From Sceloporus undulatus (Eukaryota > Chordata > Lepidosauria > Squamata > Phrynosomatidae), in NCBI RefSeq assembly GCF_019175285.1, contig NC_056530.1, forward strand, positions 9,063,774 through 9,127,773: DNA of 64,000 nucleotides, in the 5' to 3' direction. The notes beneath the pieces were generated by a model. It did not search any database and was not told the DNA's origin. It was given only the letters and a program-made list of their open reading frames with translations. Of the stretch, positions 35,540 to 47,439 are shown piece by piece. The translations under genes and the position numbers were made by a program. How positions within the stretch are numbered: position 1 is the first letter of the stretch; each line of letters opens with the position of its first letter.

Positions 35540-36080
35540 TCCCAAGGCTGCTGTTGCCCCGATCAAAGCATCGTTTTATTTGCGCTACTAAGATTCCCCT
35601 AAACATATTAATTTGTGGGTGCCCTCCCAGGACCCCAGCATTTTAGGTAACACTTCAACGTTAGGAGAAACTTCCAGAGAGTAAGGGTTGTTCCACCGTT
35701 GAAGACACTCCCTTGGAGATTGTGGTGGAGTCTTCTTCCCTGGAGGGCTTTAAACAGAGGCTGGAGGGCCATCTGTCAATGGGGATGCTTTGATTGAGAG
35801 TTCCTGCATGGCAGAATGGGTTTGGACTGGATGGCCCTTGAAGTCTCTTTCAGCTCTATGATTCTATGATTCTATGAATCGCAGACTGCAAAAGAGGCAC
35901 TTCTCCCAGCTCAGCTCAGGCCCTTCAGTTCTGCAAAGCAGCAGCTCCCAAGCTTCTGTGCAGCCCTAGCTTACATTTCTCCTTATTGGGATCCATGACC
36001 TTCAGCAGATCCTTTTGGACCCTGCTCTCCAGCAGTTTCCCTCTTGGTCTGTAGTGCTTTTCCCCTTTAACCTTCCCCAT
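35540..36080 (+). mobile_element. Post-duplication insertion including a CR1 tail
   Basis: The left arm passes directly from CCCCCATTTGCGGG to CTATATACCAGGTCC at this place. The right arm has about 540 extra bases, of which about 35650-35880 are a sense CR1 tail. Confidence 0.65.
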
Positions 36081-38114
36081 AGCCCCCAAATGGGGGACAC
36101 TGCTTTTTCAGCAATTTCTCTTGCCACAACAGGGCAAAGCAACCCCCCCCCCCCCAAGTAATGGCCAAGTAATGTCCTGGTTTGCTTTCCACAACCCTTC
36201 AGAACAGCCAAGAAAACCGTACAAAAAGAGGAGGAGGAGAATAAGGTGAAGGGAGGAGGAAAGATGTGGAAGAAGAGAAAGAAGGGGAGAGAGGAGGAGG
36301 AGGAGGAGGAAGAAGGGAAGGAGGAGAGCAGGAAGGGGATAGGACCAGGCCGAAGGCAAGGAACCATGGATGCCCCCTTGAGCTCAATGGACGAAAGGCA
36401 GGAGTCTAATTAATAATAAAGAAAGACACTTGACAACTTTTCGAAGGCTTCTTCCTCAAATTGTTATTATCTTATACAGTAGTTGCATCAGCCAAAGAGA
36501 GTGTTGTAAGTCTGGGAGATGCCGGTTGATTTATGGATCAGGTCTTCATATCTAGGTTAACAGTTGCTGGACATGCCCAACCACACGTGTGAAGATTAAA
36601 AAATAACGAAGATAAACCTCGAATGCAACTTGTTCATCCTCGTTTATATTTATTTGATAAAGGAAGGGGTTGGCGGCAAGAAGATCGTTTTGATGCCACG
36701 TTGGAGCAAGGAAGGAAGGAAGAAGAAAGATGGTCAGTACACGCCGTTGAGGTATTTCTCAGAATGAGATGAGACCCATATGTGTCTCCTCAATTTACCA
36801 TTACTCACGATTAACAACCGTACACAAAGTAAGAGCAGAAGACAGATCCAGATGAATTTTTCATGCTCGCCTCAAAATCAAGAAAGCATTGTCATCCTGA
36901 AAATTCTTCATCTCTAAATCTTTCATCTCAAAATTCACATTAAAATATGTATCAAGGAATAATCCTGACACATCCCCAGAGAGCATTATTCTGAAGCATC
37001 CAGTCTCTGTTGTTCTGAGTCTCTGCCCTCACCTTCTTCTCTTTTAAAAAATAATTTATATAATAATAAATTATATAATAATAATAATAACAACAGGACA
37101 TAAAAAAGCAACACACATTCATGTGCAAACAAATAAAAAATGCAACTATAGATATATTCTTGATTCAATTCTTCTAGAACAGGTATAGAAGTTTGTTGTT
37201 TCTATAAATGTTCACAATTACTAATAATTGTTAATAGTGTTAGTCCTTAATAATCATAGTCCTTCTACATTTTAAATACAGCTGTAAAGGGAGGCAATGG
37301 CTGAGCGAATGGTCGCTCTCACATGAGGCTCCTGTGAGACAACCAAAGGGGAAGGTATTGAGCACCCGTCTTAAAGATTTTGGAGGGATGAAGATCTACA
37401 AGGAGAGACAGGACAAGTATCCCCTTGGCATCGGGGATTTGGAGGTGCTCAGCGGAGGCTAAAAGCATGAAGGACACAGTGCCTAGTGCCCAGGGCAAGG
37501 AGCGAGAGGAACCAGGATGGAGGTTGGAGAGTCCGGAGAAGATAAGATTGAGATGCCGGGCATGGATGGTGCGGGAAAAGCCGACAGAGCGTAAGGCATT
37601 GCCCACACCTTCTTGTCATGCTCCAAATTCCCACCCCGCCTTGCAAAAAAATAAACCCAGATATGTCAATGAGAAGGGACTTCATCGGGGCAAATACTCT
37701 ACCCTCCCTGCCATTCTGGAATTTGGAGCATTTTTTCCCTACTTGCATTGGAAAAACAAGATGTGAAGATTGACATCCCAAGATCCAAAGCCCTGAGGAG
37801 ACACAGCTAACAAAAGGGAAGGCCTGGCATATTTCGATACCCGGGACAAGTTGGTTAAGGAAGCGGGTGGCATGTAAAGGAAGAGCTGTTCTCTTACCAT
37901 TGGTATGTCAGACGGTGGGGAGATGGACCTCATCGAATCCATGGCAATGCTGAGTTCTCCCTCTTGAGCTGAGGAAGAGATGAACACAAAAATACTGTTT
38001 CTGGGGTTTCTTCTTCTGAGGCCGTCAGCACTATATTTGGTTAAAATCAGGCAGAAAAAAGAAGCAGGCACCCATTCTGTCTTAAGAGTGGAGCATCCCA
38101 TGTCTAAGACTCTT

Positions 38115-39250
38115 AGAATCATATAATCATAGAATCATAGAGTTGGAAGAGACCACAAGGGCCATCCAGTCCAACCCCTTTCTGTCATGCAGGAAATCCA
38201 AATCAAAGCATCCCCGACAGATGGCCACCCAGCCTCTGCTTAAAGACCTCCAAGGAAGGAGACTCCACTGCACTCCGAGGAAGGAGTGTGTTCCACTGTC
38301 GAACAGCTCTTAATGTCAGGAAGTTCCTCCTAATGTTGAGCTGGAATCTCTTTTCCGGCAGTTTGCAGCCATTGCTCCAGGACCTAGTCTCTGGAGCAGC
38401 AGAAAACAAGCTTTCTCCCTCCTCAATATGATATCCCTTCAAGCATTTAAACAGGGTTATCATATCACCTCTTAACCTTCTCTTCTCCAGGCTAAACATC
38501 CCCAGCTCCCTGAGTAGTTCCTCATAGGGCTTCATGGTTTCCAGACCCTTCACCATTTTAGTCGCCCTCCTTTGGAAACACTCCAGTTTTTCAATGTCCT
38601 TTTTGAATTGTGGTGCCCAGAACTGGACACAATATTCAAGGTGGGGCCTGACCAGAGCAGAATACGGTGGCACTATTACTTCTCTTGATCTAGACACTAT
38701 ACTTTTATTGATGCAGCCTAAAATTGCATTGGCCTTTTTAGCTGCAGCATCACACTGTTGACTCATGTTCAACTTGTGGTCTACTTGGACTCCCAGATCC
38801 CTTTCACATGTAGTTTCATTCAGCCAGGTGTCCCCCATCCTATATCTATGCATTTCATTTTTCTGCCCCAAGTGCAGTACCTTACATTTCTCCATGTTGA
38901 ATTTAATTTTGTTAGCCCAGCTTTCTAGTCTATTCAGGTCATCTTGAATTTTGATCCTTTCTCTGGAGAATTAGCTATTCCTCCTAATTTAGTGTCATCC
39001 ACAAATTTGATAAGTATGCCCCCAGTTTTGTCCTCCATGTCATTGACAAAGATGTTGAATAGCACTGGGCCCAGGACAGAGCCCTGTGGGACCCCACTGG
39101 TCACTTCTCTACAGGATGAAGAAAAGGAGCTATTGTTGAGCACCTTTTGGGTTCGGCCAGTCATCCAATTACAAATCCATGTAACAGTTACCTTGTCTAT
39201 CCCACATTTTACAAGCTTGTTTGCAAGAATGTCATGGGGAACTTTGTCTT
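38115..39250 (-). mobile_element. CR1 LINE, best preserved copy in the window
   Basis: About 1.14 kb, 5'-truncated, antisense, ending in the octamer tail at its left side. A first frame (39164-38934) holds reverse-transcriptase motifs VPQGSVLGP and [10 protein letters not shown] second frame (38895-38203, 230 codons) holds the conserved CR1 C-terminal region ([40 protein letters not shown]). A frame change separates the two. It is absent from the left arm, so it inserted after the duplication and is comparatively young. Confidence 0.9.
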
Positions 39251-39905
39251 CAGGTCTTAGAACAGACTTTAGAGGAGTTATCCCTCAAAGTCTGGTGCTT
39301 GGACCTATTTTCAGGGAGATTATTACACACTTGAGGCAACTCCTTTAAAACAATCCAAACCCCAGAGTACATCCACTGTTTCTCCTGGCAAGGAACCCAG
39401 CAGGTACCTCTTGAAGTCCCTTGAAAGGTCCTCCTGGGAAGACTGAATGGTGGGTGGTATCACACTGAATACCACACTGAAACCATGCTGTAGCCAGGGG
39501 TGGCAGTGCCTCTGGTGCCATGGCATGGGACAAGGAGCGGACAATTTGGGGTCTGTCCTGTGCTGCCTACCGCTCTGTGTCATTTCCCGTTACTTAGCAT
39601 GGTTGGCCAGGGACATTGGTACTTCTTCCTTTTAAGATCCCAAATCTTAAGCAATGCACATACACCTATCAACTTCAGATAATTGCACCAAGCATCTGAT
39701 ACATTCTATGAGGTGCAAAATTTATACCATGGTTAGATTCGTTCCTCTTTAAGGGTCCACAAGACTCATTGCTGTGACTGATATTCTTCCAGCTGCCTTT
39801 GACAGTAAAACAGGCTCCACCACTGACCTTCTCCCGCTTTCTCCTGGAGCAACTGAAGGAATCTGGAAACCTTGTCTGTCTCCGGTAATAAATGCCCAAA
39901 GAAAC

Positions 39906-40135
39906 ATATGAATGAATGAATGAATGAATGAATGAATGAATGAATAAAATTTTATCTATATACCGCTATTCCTACATAGATCATAGCGGTTTACAACATA
40001 AAATGATACAATTATAACAACATATATCCCCAACAGTGTAAACAAACTACCCATAACCAATTAAAAGCTATACAAAATACTCTAAGAACCATTATATTAC
40101 AACCATTAAAACCATACGATTAAAACCATACAACA
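39906..40135 (-). mobile_element. AATG run and SINE/LINE tail
   Basis: (GAAT)n (39908-39945) is followed by ATACCGCTATTCC...ATAGCGGTTTACAACA, the same retroposon tail as in 35148-35430. It replaces the position where the right-arm counterpart of the 10798 promoter should lie. Confidence 0.6.
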
Positions 40136-40337
40136 AAGTAGCTGGATCGAACAATATGCGAGAAGGTAGAAGAGGATAGTGTTAAGGCACATACTATCCT
40201 CTTCTCCCTTCTCGCATATTGTTCAATCCAGCTACTTNNNNNNNNNNNNNNNNNNNNNNNNNNNNNNNNNNNNNNNNNNNNNNNNNNNNNNNNNNNNNNN
40301 NNNNNNNNNNNNNNNNNNNNNNNNNNNNNNNNNNNNN
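40136..40337. repeat. Imperfect palindrome abutting a 100-N gap
   Basis: Arms 40136-40180 and 40193-40237 are complementary at 43 of 45 positions around a 12-base loop. The second arm runs directly into 100 Ns (40238-40337). Confidence 0.9.
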
Positions 40338-40555
40338 CAGTCCAATGCTCAAACCACTACACTACACTGGCTCTGTCATATGTGCTTGTGTGTGCATGTG
40401 TGTATTTCTGTCAATGACCAGTGGGAAAAAAGGAAGGACAGAATAGCTAAAATACAATCTGATACAATAGGATAGAATATTAAATATAGAATGAAGAACA
40501 ACATGGAATATAAAACACTTCTCAAGACATTTGTAGGTCCTCCAGTGCAATTCTA

Positions 40556-40868
40556 TGGAATTTATCACACCGAAGGTGAATTGGTAAAAAACCCGTGCAG
40601 AAGTGGGATTTTAAAATCCGAGTGTTGCTTGTCAGATACATTGGCATGAAAGAGAAATAACACAGAAATAATTCGAAAGAAAAGCTCCTTTGTACTTTTG
40701 GAATTTAGGAAAAGTTAAAGAAGTTCTGGTTTTGACGACTTTGCGTTCGGGTTATTTCTGTGTTATTTCTCCATCCTGGAAATGTTGTTTGATAAACATC
40801 CAGGAAATGCGAGTTGTTTTCAGTTTAACTTTAGTTTCTGCACAGGATTTGTCCTGTGTGATAAACTA
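40556..40868. mobile_element. MITE upstream of S100 gene 2
   Basis: Starts TTTATCACACCG and ends around CTGTGTGATAAAC. It appears to split an older copy of the TCCCTCCATATT MITE family, whose pieces flank it (GTAGGTCCTCCAGTGCAATT before, TTGGATGTTGACCACAGAGT after). Confidence 0.55.
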
Positions 40869-41015
40869 CAACGGTAAACGTTCATTGGATGTTGACCACA
40901 GAGTAAAAAGAATAGAAGTATTTTTTTCCCCCGCTTTCACAGACAGAAAAGAAACTAACAGATTTTCACCATTCGCTCCTTTCTCCTTGTAGGTCGCTAG
41001 CAGAAGCCATTAAAA

Positions 41016-42227
41016 ATGTCGAAGACTGAGATGGAGATACTGTTTGATAAATTCATAGACATATTCCATAAATACTCTCAGATGTCCCCAGACAATAAGG
41101 GCACCTTGAATCGGTACGAATTCAAGAAGTTCGTCGAAGAGCAGTTTCCCCACTATCTCAAGGTGTGGCTAAAATCCATCTTTTCTTACCTTTCCTCGCC
41201 CTGTCCTCATTCTGGTACAAATCGGGGGCATAGTCATCAAATTTGCAGATGACACTAAATTAGGAGGAATAGCTAATACTCCAGAGGACAGGATCAAAAT
41301 TCCTTTACATGGCTGTGCCAGCGACACAAAAGAGAAAGGGGCCCCTTTCTCTCTTTCCCTGCCGCTGTTGGGGTGTTCTTGGGGCATGAAGCCCTAAGGA
41401 CACCCCTTTCCACGTTGCGGGGGAGCAGCATTTTGCCACTTCCCCGCGGCCTGGAAAAGCGGTGGGTCAGGGCCTCCGGGGCTGCCGCTGTGGCAGCTCA
41501 GGTCCCGATCCGTCAGGGAAAGGGGCGAGTACAGGTCGCCCCAAAGGGGCGGTCTGTGTCCCGCCAATGTTATGAATGAAGAAATGGACATCAAGTAGAA
41601 AGAAGTGAATCAAGTGAATTTGAAGGGTTTAGTATGTCGAGGAAGGTGAGAGAATGCAGTAAGGATAAGATTAGAAGGGAGATGAAGAGGCAGAGAGTGA
41701 GAATAATTGAAAGATTTGGATGGAGAACTTGGGTTCGAAGGAAAAGAGATGAATAGGAAAGAAATGCAAATAGAAGGATAAGAGAAGAAGGAAGTGTGTT
41801 AAGCTCAGACATACTGTAGTGACTCATTCACACCTCGATTTGTTTTGTCTAATGACGATATTGTGAAACATTGAGAGGACGTTTTAAGAATGTCCAAATG
41901 TTGATGGAATGTATGAATGATTTGACATTTTAATTAATATTTTTTTGGAATAATAATAAAAAAGAAGCTGCCATTTTGGTCAACGAAACACTCAGATTTG
42001 GTTTCCTGATTCAATTCTTCCCTATCTCTCTCCTCTTTCTGCAGCACACTCGAGACTCAAAGGCTGTGAAGAAATTGTTTTCTGATCTGGATAGGGACAA
42101 AAACAAGATGATCACTTTCATTGAATGCATGGGCCTGGTGGGGAAAATCCTCATTTTTACCCATGAAGATTTCTTCCAGCATGAAGGGGGGCCCCATGCC
42201 CATGCCCACCATGCCCCTCCACACTGA
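41016..42227 (+). CDS. S100 gene 2: S100A9-like protein with altered metal site
   Basis: Coding exons 41016-41162 and 42045-42227 give 109 residues. The ATG lies 23 bases after the acceptor at 40992. Residues 1-49 are the S100-type first EF-hand (IDIFHKYS). Residues 65-76 form a second loop with D65, D67, N69, T73 and E76. The His-rich tail (H95, H100, H102, H104, H105, H109) recalls the S100A9 tail that helps bind manganese. Two of the four usual zinc-site positions are changed: the second His of HxxxH is F93 (sequence THEDFF), and the Asp/His ten residues after H18 is K28. IECMG replaces the usual EEFM after the second loop. The donor after exon 2 is GTGTGG, weaker than in its neighbours. 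The protein is intact, so it is probably functional with changed metal use (inference). The promoter is probably at 32692. Confidence 0.9.
41215..41302 (+). mobile_element. CR1 fragment in the S100 gene 2 intron
   Basis: A short sense piece of the CR1 reverse-transcriptase region, reading [20 protein letters not shown] around the catalytic FADD box. The rest of the intron (to 42040) is GC-rich, then AT-rich, unclassified sequence. Confidence 0.8.
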
Positions 42228-42360
42228 AAAGGCAGGCTGCCAAGCAGCCCAGGGAATGGTGCCCATGAAATAGAAAAGAAAAGATACGAATATCCAACCT
42301 ACAAAATATTCCCGCGCCTTCCCAAACACTCCAGACTGGGATGTAAAAATTTCGGCGACA

Positions 42361-42366
42361 AATAAA
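42361..42366 (+). terminator. Poly(A) signal of S100 gene 2
   Basis: AATAAA lies 134 bases after the stop codon. A second AATAAA (about 42379-42384) follows. Confidence 0.75.
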
Positions 42367-42595
42367 AAATGAAAGAAAATAAAAGATTTATCTGCAAATT
42401 CTCTGAAGCGTGATTTCCTCCTTCTTTTCGCTTGATGGCTTGTTGAAAATAATTCAATATTGCTTCCTAAAACAAACAACTTTTCATAGGGTTAAAATCT
42501 GGTACTCCCATCCAGAAGATGTATGGCCATCTTGGATTGTTGGTCATCCGTCTCTATTTTTGGGAGTCATTGTCATTTAATTTATTGAATTAGAT

Positions 42596-42805
42596 GAGAG
42601 TGTCCAGAGGAGGGCAACCAAAATGGTGAAGGATCTGGAAACCATGAAGTCCTATGAGGAGAGACTTAGGGAGATGGATGTGTTTAGTCTGCAGAAGAGA
42701 AGGTTAAGAGATGATATGATAGCCCTGTTTAAATATTTGAAGGGTATCATATTGAGGATGGAGGAAGCTTGTTTTCTGCTGCTCCAGAGAACGGGACCTG
42801 GAACA
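42596..42805 (+). mobile_element. CR1 fragment without tail
   Basis: Sense CR1 internal segment ([20 protein letters not shown]), cut at GGACCTGGAACAAT and lacking the octamer tail. Confidence 0.8.
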
Positions 42806-42926
42806 ATATATATATGTTCAAATTTTAATTTTTAAAATGTTTTAATTTTTATTTTTTTAAAACAAATTCTTAAAAAACATCACATTTAACCCAATATTCA
42901 CTTTAACCACATGAAACCATGTACTC

Positions 42927-43437
42927 TCATCCCTCCATACTTGTAGCTTTGATATTTGTGGCTATTTATTCACGGATTTGATTAATATGTTCTCTCTAGG
43001 AATCTCTAGGTCCTCCAGTGCAACCCTATGGTCAACTTTAACTGAACATTGCACTGAAAGAGATTCCTAGAGAGAATACTCCACTAGGCATTTGTGGTTC
43101 CTCTGGCGCCGTTCTATGGTTCGTGTCTGTAGGATGTTGACCACGGAGTTACCCTGGAGGACCTAGAGATTGCTAGAGAGGTGTCCTCTCTGGCAAAAAC
43201 ATTTTTTAGCTGAATGTAATAATTTGCTAACCATTCTGGTGGGTCTGCATTTGCAAACTTTGTCCTCTATGACAAAGGAACAGGAAAAGAATCTGGAGTG
43301 TGATAAAGGGAATACATCGCAGTTAACATCTCCCACACAAATGTAGAAAGGTGTTTTGGTTATTTGCGTTTTTTCCTTATCCATGGGGGTCTTGTGCCCC
43401 TAACCCTAGCGAATATGGAGGGACGGGTGCATATGCA
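42927..43437. mobile_element. MITE, TCCCTCCATATT family, copy 2
   Basis: Left end CATCCCTCCATACTTGTAGC, right end GCGAATATGGAGGGACGGGTG. The internal pair CTCTAGGAATCTCTAGGTCC and GGACCTAGAGATTGCTAGAG is inverted. An extra stretch (about 43200-43345) is inserted near the right end. Confidence 0.75.
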
Positions 43438-43827
43438 AACACATTTATTCTGTGGTTACGATATCGCAATTTAAAAGTAAGCATTAATTTTGCTAGTTGT
43501 TTCTTTCACAGCTATTACCATTACATTCAGTGATATATGGGAATTACGTTTTAGAAGTAAAATGGTACAAAACACAACTAAGGAATCTGTGTGGTCAGTA
43601 TGGGAGGAGCAGGTCAATGTGGGATGTATGTGACACCATGAGTGACCACACCGGGTGACACCAACCCTAGGGATGCCATTGATCCTCAGGGATTGTTTTG
43701 CCAGTTCCATCCTCTGAAATATAGCCTGTCGCGCCTGGTATTCATTGTCGGTCTCACATGGAAGTACTAACCAGGGTTGATCCTGCTTAACCTCAAAGAT
43801 CAGACAGGTTACCTGGTGCCTTTAGGT

Positions 43828-44025
43828 CAGTGATGGTGAGCCTTTTAGAGGCCTAGTGTCCAAACTGCAACCCAAAACCCACTTATTTATTGCAAAGTGC
43901 CATGTCCCTCTGGCTTTCTAGTAACAAACTCTGGCAAACTCTGTGTTGGGGTGACGGCACATGTGCCCACAGAGAGGGCTCTGAGTGCCACCTCTGGCAC
44001 GCGTGCTATAGGTTCGCCATCACTG
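43828..44025. mobile_element. hAT-type MITE with intact 8-bp target duplication
   Basis: Ends CAGTGATGGTGAGCCTTTTAG and ATAGGTTCGCCATCACTG are inverted repeats. CTTTAGGT occurs exactly on both sides (43820-43827 and 44026-44033). No coding capacity. Confidence 0.9.
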
Positions 44026-44215
44026 CTTTAGGTGATTCAGGCCCTAGCAATCCATTGCAAAGAAACTTAAAATTGCTGGCATGATTTAACTGATAGTCCC
44101 AATGAGGGTAAAACCATTAAAGCATTGCCATTTACATAAGTATTGGCCTGCCAAATTGGTAGCGCTCACCTACAAAGTCTCCATTTACTGAATTAACTGT
44201 AGCTGGGATTAATAA

Positions 44216-44370
44216 TTGTGTATGTGTGTCTTCCTCCTTTTGCAGCCTTCTCTCCCATCTCCTCCCCCTTTCTCTCTTTCTCACTCACTTTCCTGCTTGT
44301 CTCTCTCTTCTTCCCTTTCTTCTTCCTCTTCTCCTTCCTCTTCTCTCTTACGTCCTTCTCCTTTTTTGTC
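44216..44370. repeat. Pyrimidine-rich tract
   Basis: CTCTTTCTC/TTCCTC low-complexity sequence. Ser/Leu-rich readings are compositional. Confidence 0.8.
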
Positions 44371-44686
44371 TAAAGGTTGCAAAAGAGGAAGGGATGCATG
44401 CCAAAAAATATATGACCCATCTGCGAGTTTATACTGGCCCACCTCTCACATACTGGCTTTCTGGCATTGCAAAATGGTGACTACAGACTGCAAGGATCTT
44501 ATCAGATCCTATTAAGAAATTCGCTTCCCCCCTTATTATTTGATCATTTATTTAGAGCAGGTTTACTCATGTCTTCTATCAGAAAGGCTCCCAGAATTAT
44601 TTTCAGATAAACTGGAGAGGAGGTTTGGAGATGGAAAAGGAAAAATGGAGGCTTTTTCTCCTAATGTTAACAAAGTTCTTCAGCCC

Positions 44687-45093
44687 CATTCCCACTTACA
44701 GATACATCACTGTGTGATCCGAATCGATGGATTGATTTGACATCGGAGCATGGTTCCCACTACATTTGCCCCGTTAGCATTTTCTGTCATCTGGCATCAA
44801 AATAATCCACTTGTGGTTCGCATTCACAATGAATCGATTCAAAATGATTCAGTTCCAGCCGGCCAAAGGCAAATTTGAGTCGAAACCGATCTGCTTGTGG
44901 TTCACACTTGCATGGAATTGATTTATCGAAAAAGACGTGGAAAAAAATCAGTGTCAGAAAGATGCGGGTTAAACAGGTCTGGTGCATGGCTCCCCTCTCC
45001 GAATTGCTTCAGTGATTCAATTTAAATGGGAACCAGGGTTGTTTGAACTGGTTTGAAGCGAACTGTGATCTGGTTTAAAAGGTAGTGGGAAGG
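44687..45093. mobile_element. MITE, CATTCCCACT family, copy 2
   Basis: Starts CATTCCCACTTACAG and ends AGTGGGAAGG. Related in reverse orientation to 27639-28038 (shared CCGAATCGATGGATTGA-like and GAATCGATTC segments). Confidence 0.65.
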
Positions 45094-45231
45094 AGGCCTT
45101 AGGAAGACCACCTAGGCTTGAAACCATCTCCTTGCTTCAGAAGAGCACTGGGTTTGGCTTTGTTGGCCCAACGTGGCTGGATGAAGATTTCCTTGCTTGA
45201 GCCAAAAACCAAATGGCACCCATGCACACAT

Positions 45232-45825
45232 ACATAGAATCATAGAATCATAGAATCACAGAATCCTAGAATCCTAGAATCCTAGAATCAAAGAATCATA
45301 GAATTGGAAGAGACCGCAAGGGCCATCCAGTCCAACCCCATTTTGCTATGCAGGAACTCTCTATCAAAGCATCCCTGACAGATGGCCATCCAGCCTCTGC
45401 TTAAAGACCTCTAAGGAAGGAGACTCCACCACTCTCGGCGGAAAGAGTGTGTTCCACTGTCGAACAGCCCTTACTTTCAGGACGTTCCTCTTAATGTTGA
45501 GGTGGAATCTCTTTTTCTGCAGCTTGCATCCATTGCTCTGGATCCTTGTCTCTGGAGCAACAGAAAACAAGCTTGCTCTATCCTCAATGTGACATCCTTT
45601 CAAGTATTTAAACAGGGCTATCATATCACCCCTTAACCTTCTCTTCTCCAGGCTAAACATCCCCAGCTCCCTAAGTTGTTCCTCATAGGGTTTCATGGCT
45701 TCCAGACCCTTCACCATTTTTGTCGCCCTCCTTTGACATGCTCCAGTTTCCCAACAACCTTTTTAAATTGTGGTGCCCAGAACTGGGCACAATATTCCAG
45801 GTGAGGCCTGACCAGAGTTTTCTAT
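45232..45825 (-). mobile_element. CR1 LINE 3' portion
   Basis: Antisense CR1 with an expanded octamer tail (AGAATCATAGAATC and AGAATCCTAGAATCC units) at 45236-45305 and a 117-codon frame (45717-45364, [20 protein letters not shown]). 5'-truncated. Confidence 0.9.
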
Positions 45826-46089
45826 ATAAAAAACCCTACTGCACTAGCATTTGGACCTTTCGTCAGCTTTGGTGGGATACCATCCTTCGTTGCATCTGAA
45901 GGTGGCAGGTTACCTTCTGGCTGGAGTGCATGTAACACAGTTTTGTTCCGTTTTCCGTGTCCATATGGTTGCAGAACGATGGAAGATTTGTATCATTGTT
46001 TTCTGGAATGTTCTTTGTATTTGGACTTGAGAACTGTGACTCTCTTACTGTACATATCAGAGATGCTCTTCCCTCAAAAATATATGATA

Positions 46090-46290
46090 CAGTAGAACCT
46101 CACCTTACACGGAGGATCCGCCTATGCTCAGGCACCATTCAAGTGAATGGGGCTCATGCGTGCGGTGGGATGGCGTGTGGTGGTGCGCACGTGCCGCCCC
46201 TTGCACCCCACATGCTCCCGTGCGGCTTGAGCATTACGCTCAAAGCCGCGTATAGCACACCCGCATATAACACAGGCGCATTGCATTTTT
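46090..46290. mobile_element. MITE-like element
   Basis: CAGTAGAACCTCACCTTACAC at the left, ATATAACACAGGCGCATTG at the right. Its body resembles the GAATGGGGCTC...GCGTG element in the inverted arms (14476-14655). Confidence 0.5.
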
Positions 46291-47435
46291 ATGGACAGGG
46301 ATCGATTACTATGTGTCCTATTGAACGGCCAAATGTATCAAGTCAGCTCTGATAATAAGAGAAAAGTTTGCATTGTCTATTGTCAAGACATAATTTTAGT
46401 CTCAAATTTGTTACCAATTGAATTGTCCTATTTTATCCATGTTTTAATATGGCATTGGATTGTTTTATGGTTGAATGCAAAAGCCTGGTTGGCTAATGTA
46501 CATTTTTTGTAAAGATACATTTTTAATGATTTGTAAGACATTAAAAAACAACCTTTCAAATCGAAACAGGTAAATCGCAGAGTATACAAATCATATCAGA
46601 TATAAAATAGAACATTAATGTAGCATATTATTACTATTGTTACTGTGTCTTCATATCAATTTCTAAAGAGAGTTTAATAGAATATATTATTCAGACTCAG
46701 TAGTCTTCTTTGACTTCACTGTTTCTCTTGAGTGCATTTCTATCTTGGGGTTGGACTGGATGGCCCTTGCGGTCTCTTCCAACTCTATGATTCTTGCAAA
46801 TCTATAAGCTCTCGCGTGCTTCATTATATTATCTACCATGAATGGAATAAATTATTTAGCTAATGTAAATAAACGTGACTATTTGTTCCATATTTTTGCA
46901 TGGCCATCGCAGCTACCCCTGAATATGTTTCATGGATCTAGCGATGATGGTCCTTGTTGTTTTGAACCATGCTAAGGCCTTGGATGTTTGTCGAAGGCAA
47001 AACGCCACTGGCTTGCAGGGATTTGTGGGGAGAGGGGACAGAAGATGAAGCAAGGCTGATCTCATCCCATCCTTTGCGGTAAAAGAACTTAACACAGTAT
47101 GAATATTGCACAAGAATCCCCCCGTCGCTTGCAGGAAATGTTGTGTCCTACCTTTGCTGCAGCCGGCCGGTTCCATGCAAACCTTTTTACGAGTTTGAAA
47201 GGCGATTGCTCAAGAGAGGGGTATGCATATGTATGTGAAACTTCAGTGTTGGTACATGATGGACCATCGTACACCACAAGTTTCATCAAACTCTTTCCTC
47301 GCTGTCCCCAACAACTGGTATTTCGAGAAGGATCCAGTCATACGCCTTGAGCAAGAGGCTGATAGTGTAATGGATATGTGGATATTTGGTAAAGGAGAGT
47401 GATTTCTCAATGATGGGGGTGTGTCCAGAGGGAGA
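46291..47435. other. Spacer upstream of S100 gene 3
   Basis: AT-rich to about 46900 with a short sense CR1 tail (46741-46795), then unclassified sequence. No supported gene. Confidence 0.6.
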
Positions 47436-47439
47436 GAGG

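Larger units (their letters stand above)
33545..39905 (-). repeat. Right arm of the large inverted duplication
   Basis: Reverse-collinear with 10890-15180. It is 2 kb longer because of three insertions missing from the left arm: a SINE (35148-35430), about 540 bases including a CR1 tail (35540-36080) and a larger CR1 (38115-39250). The copies of the unknown exon-like sequence lie on the minus strand at about 37896-37975 and 37319-37606. Homology ends at 39905, where a SINE-like sequence with an AATG run starts. Confidence 0.85.

Noticed and set aside
38203-38895. 230-codon minus-strand frame, the longest in the window
   Set aside because: It is the C-terminal part of a CR1 LINE, not a host gene.
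40179-40475. Open frames across 40238-40337
   Set aside because: They run through a gap of Ns and have no meaning.
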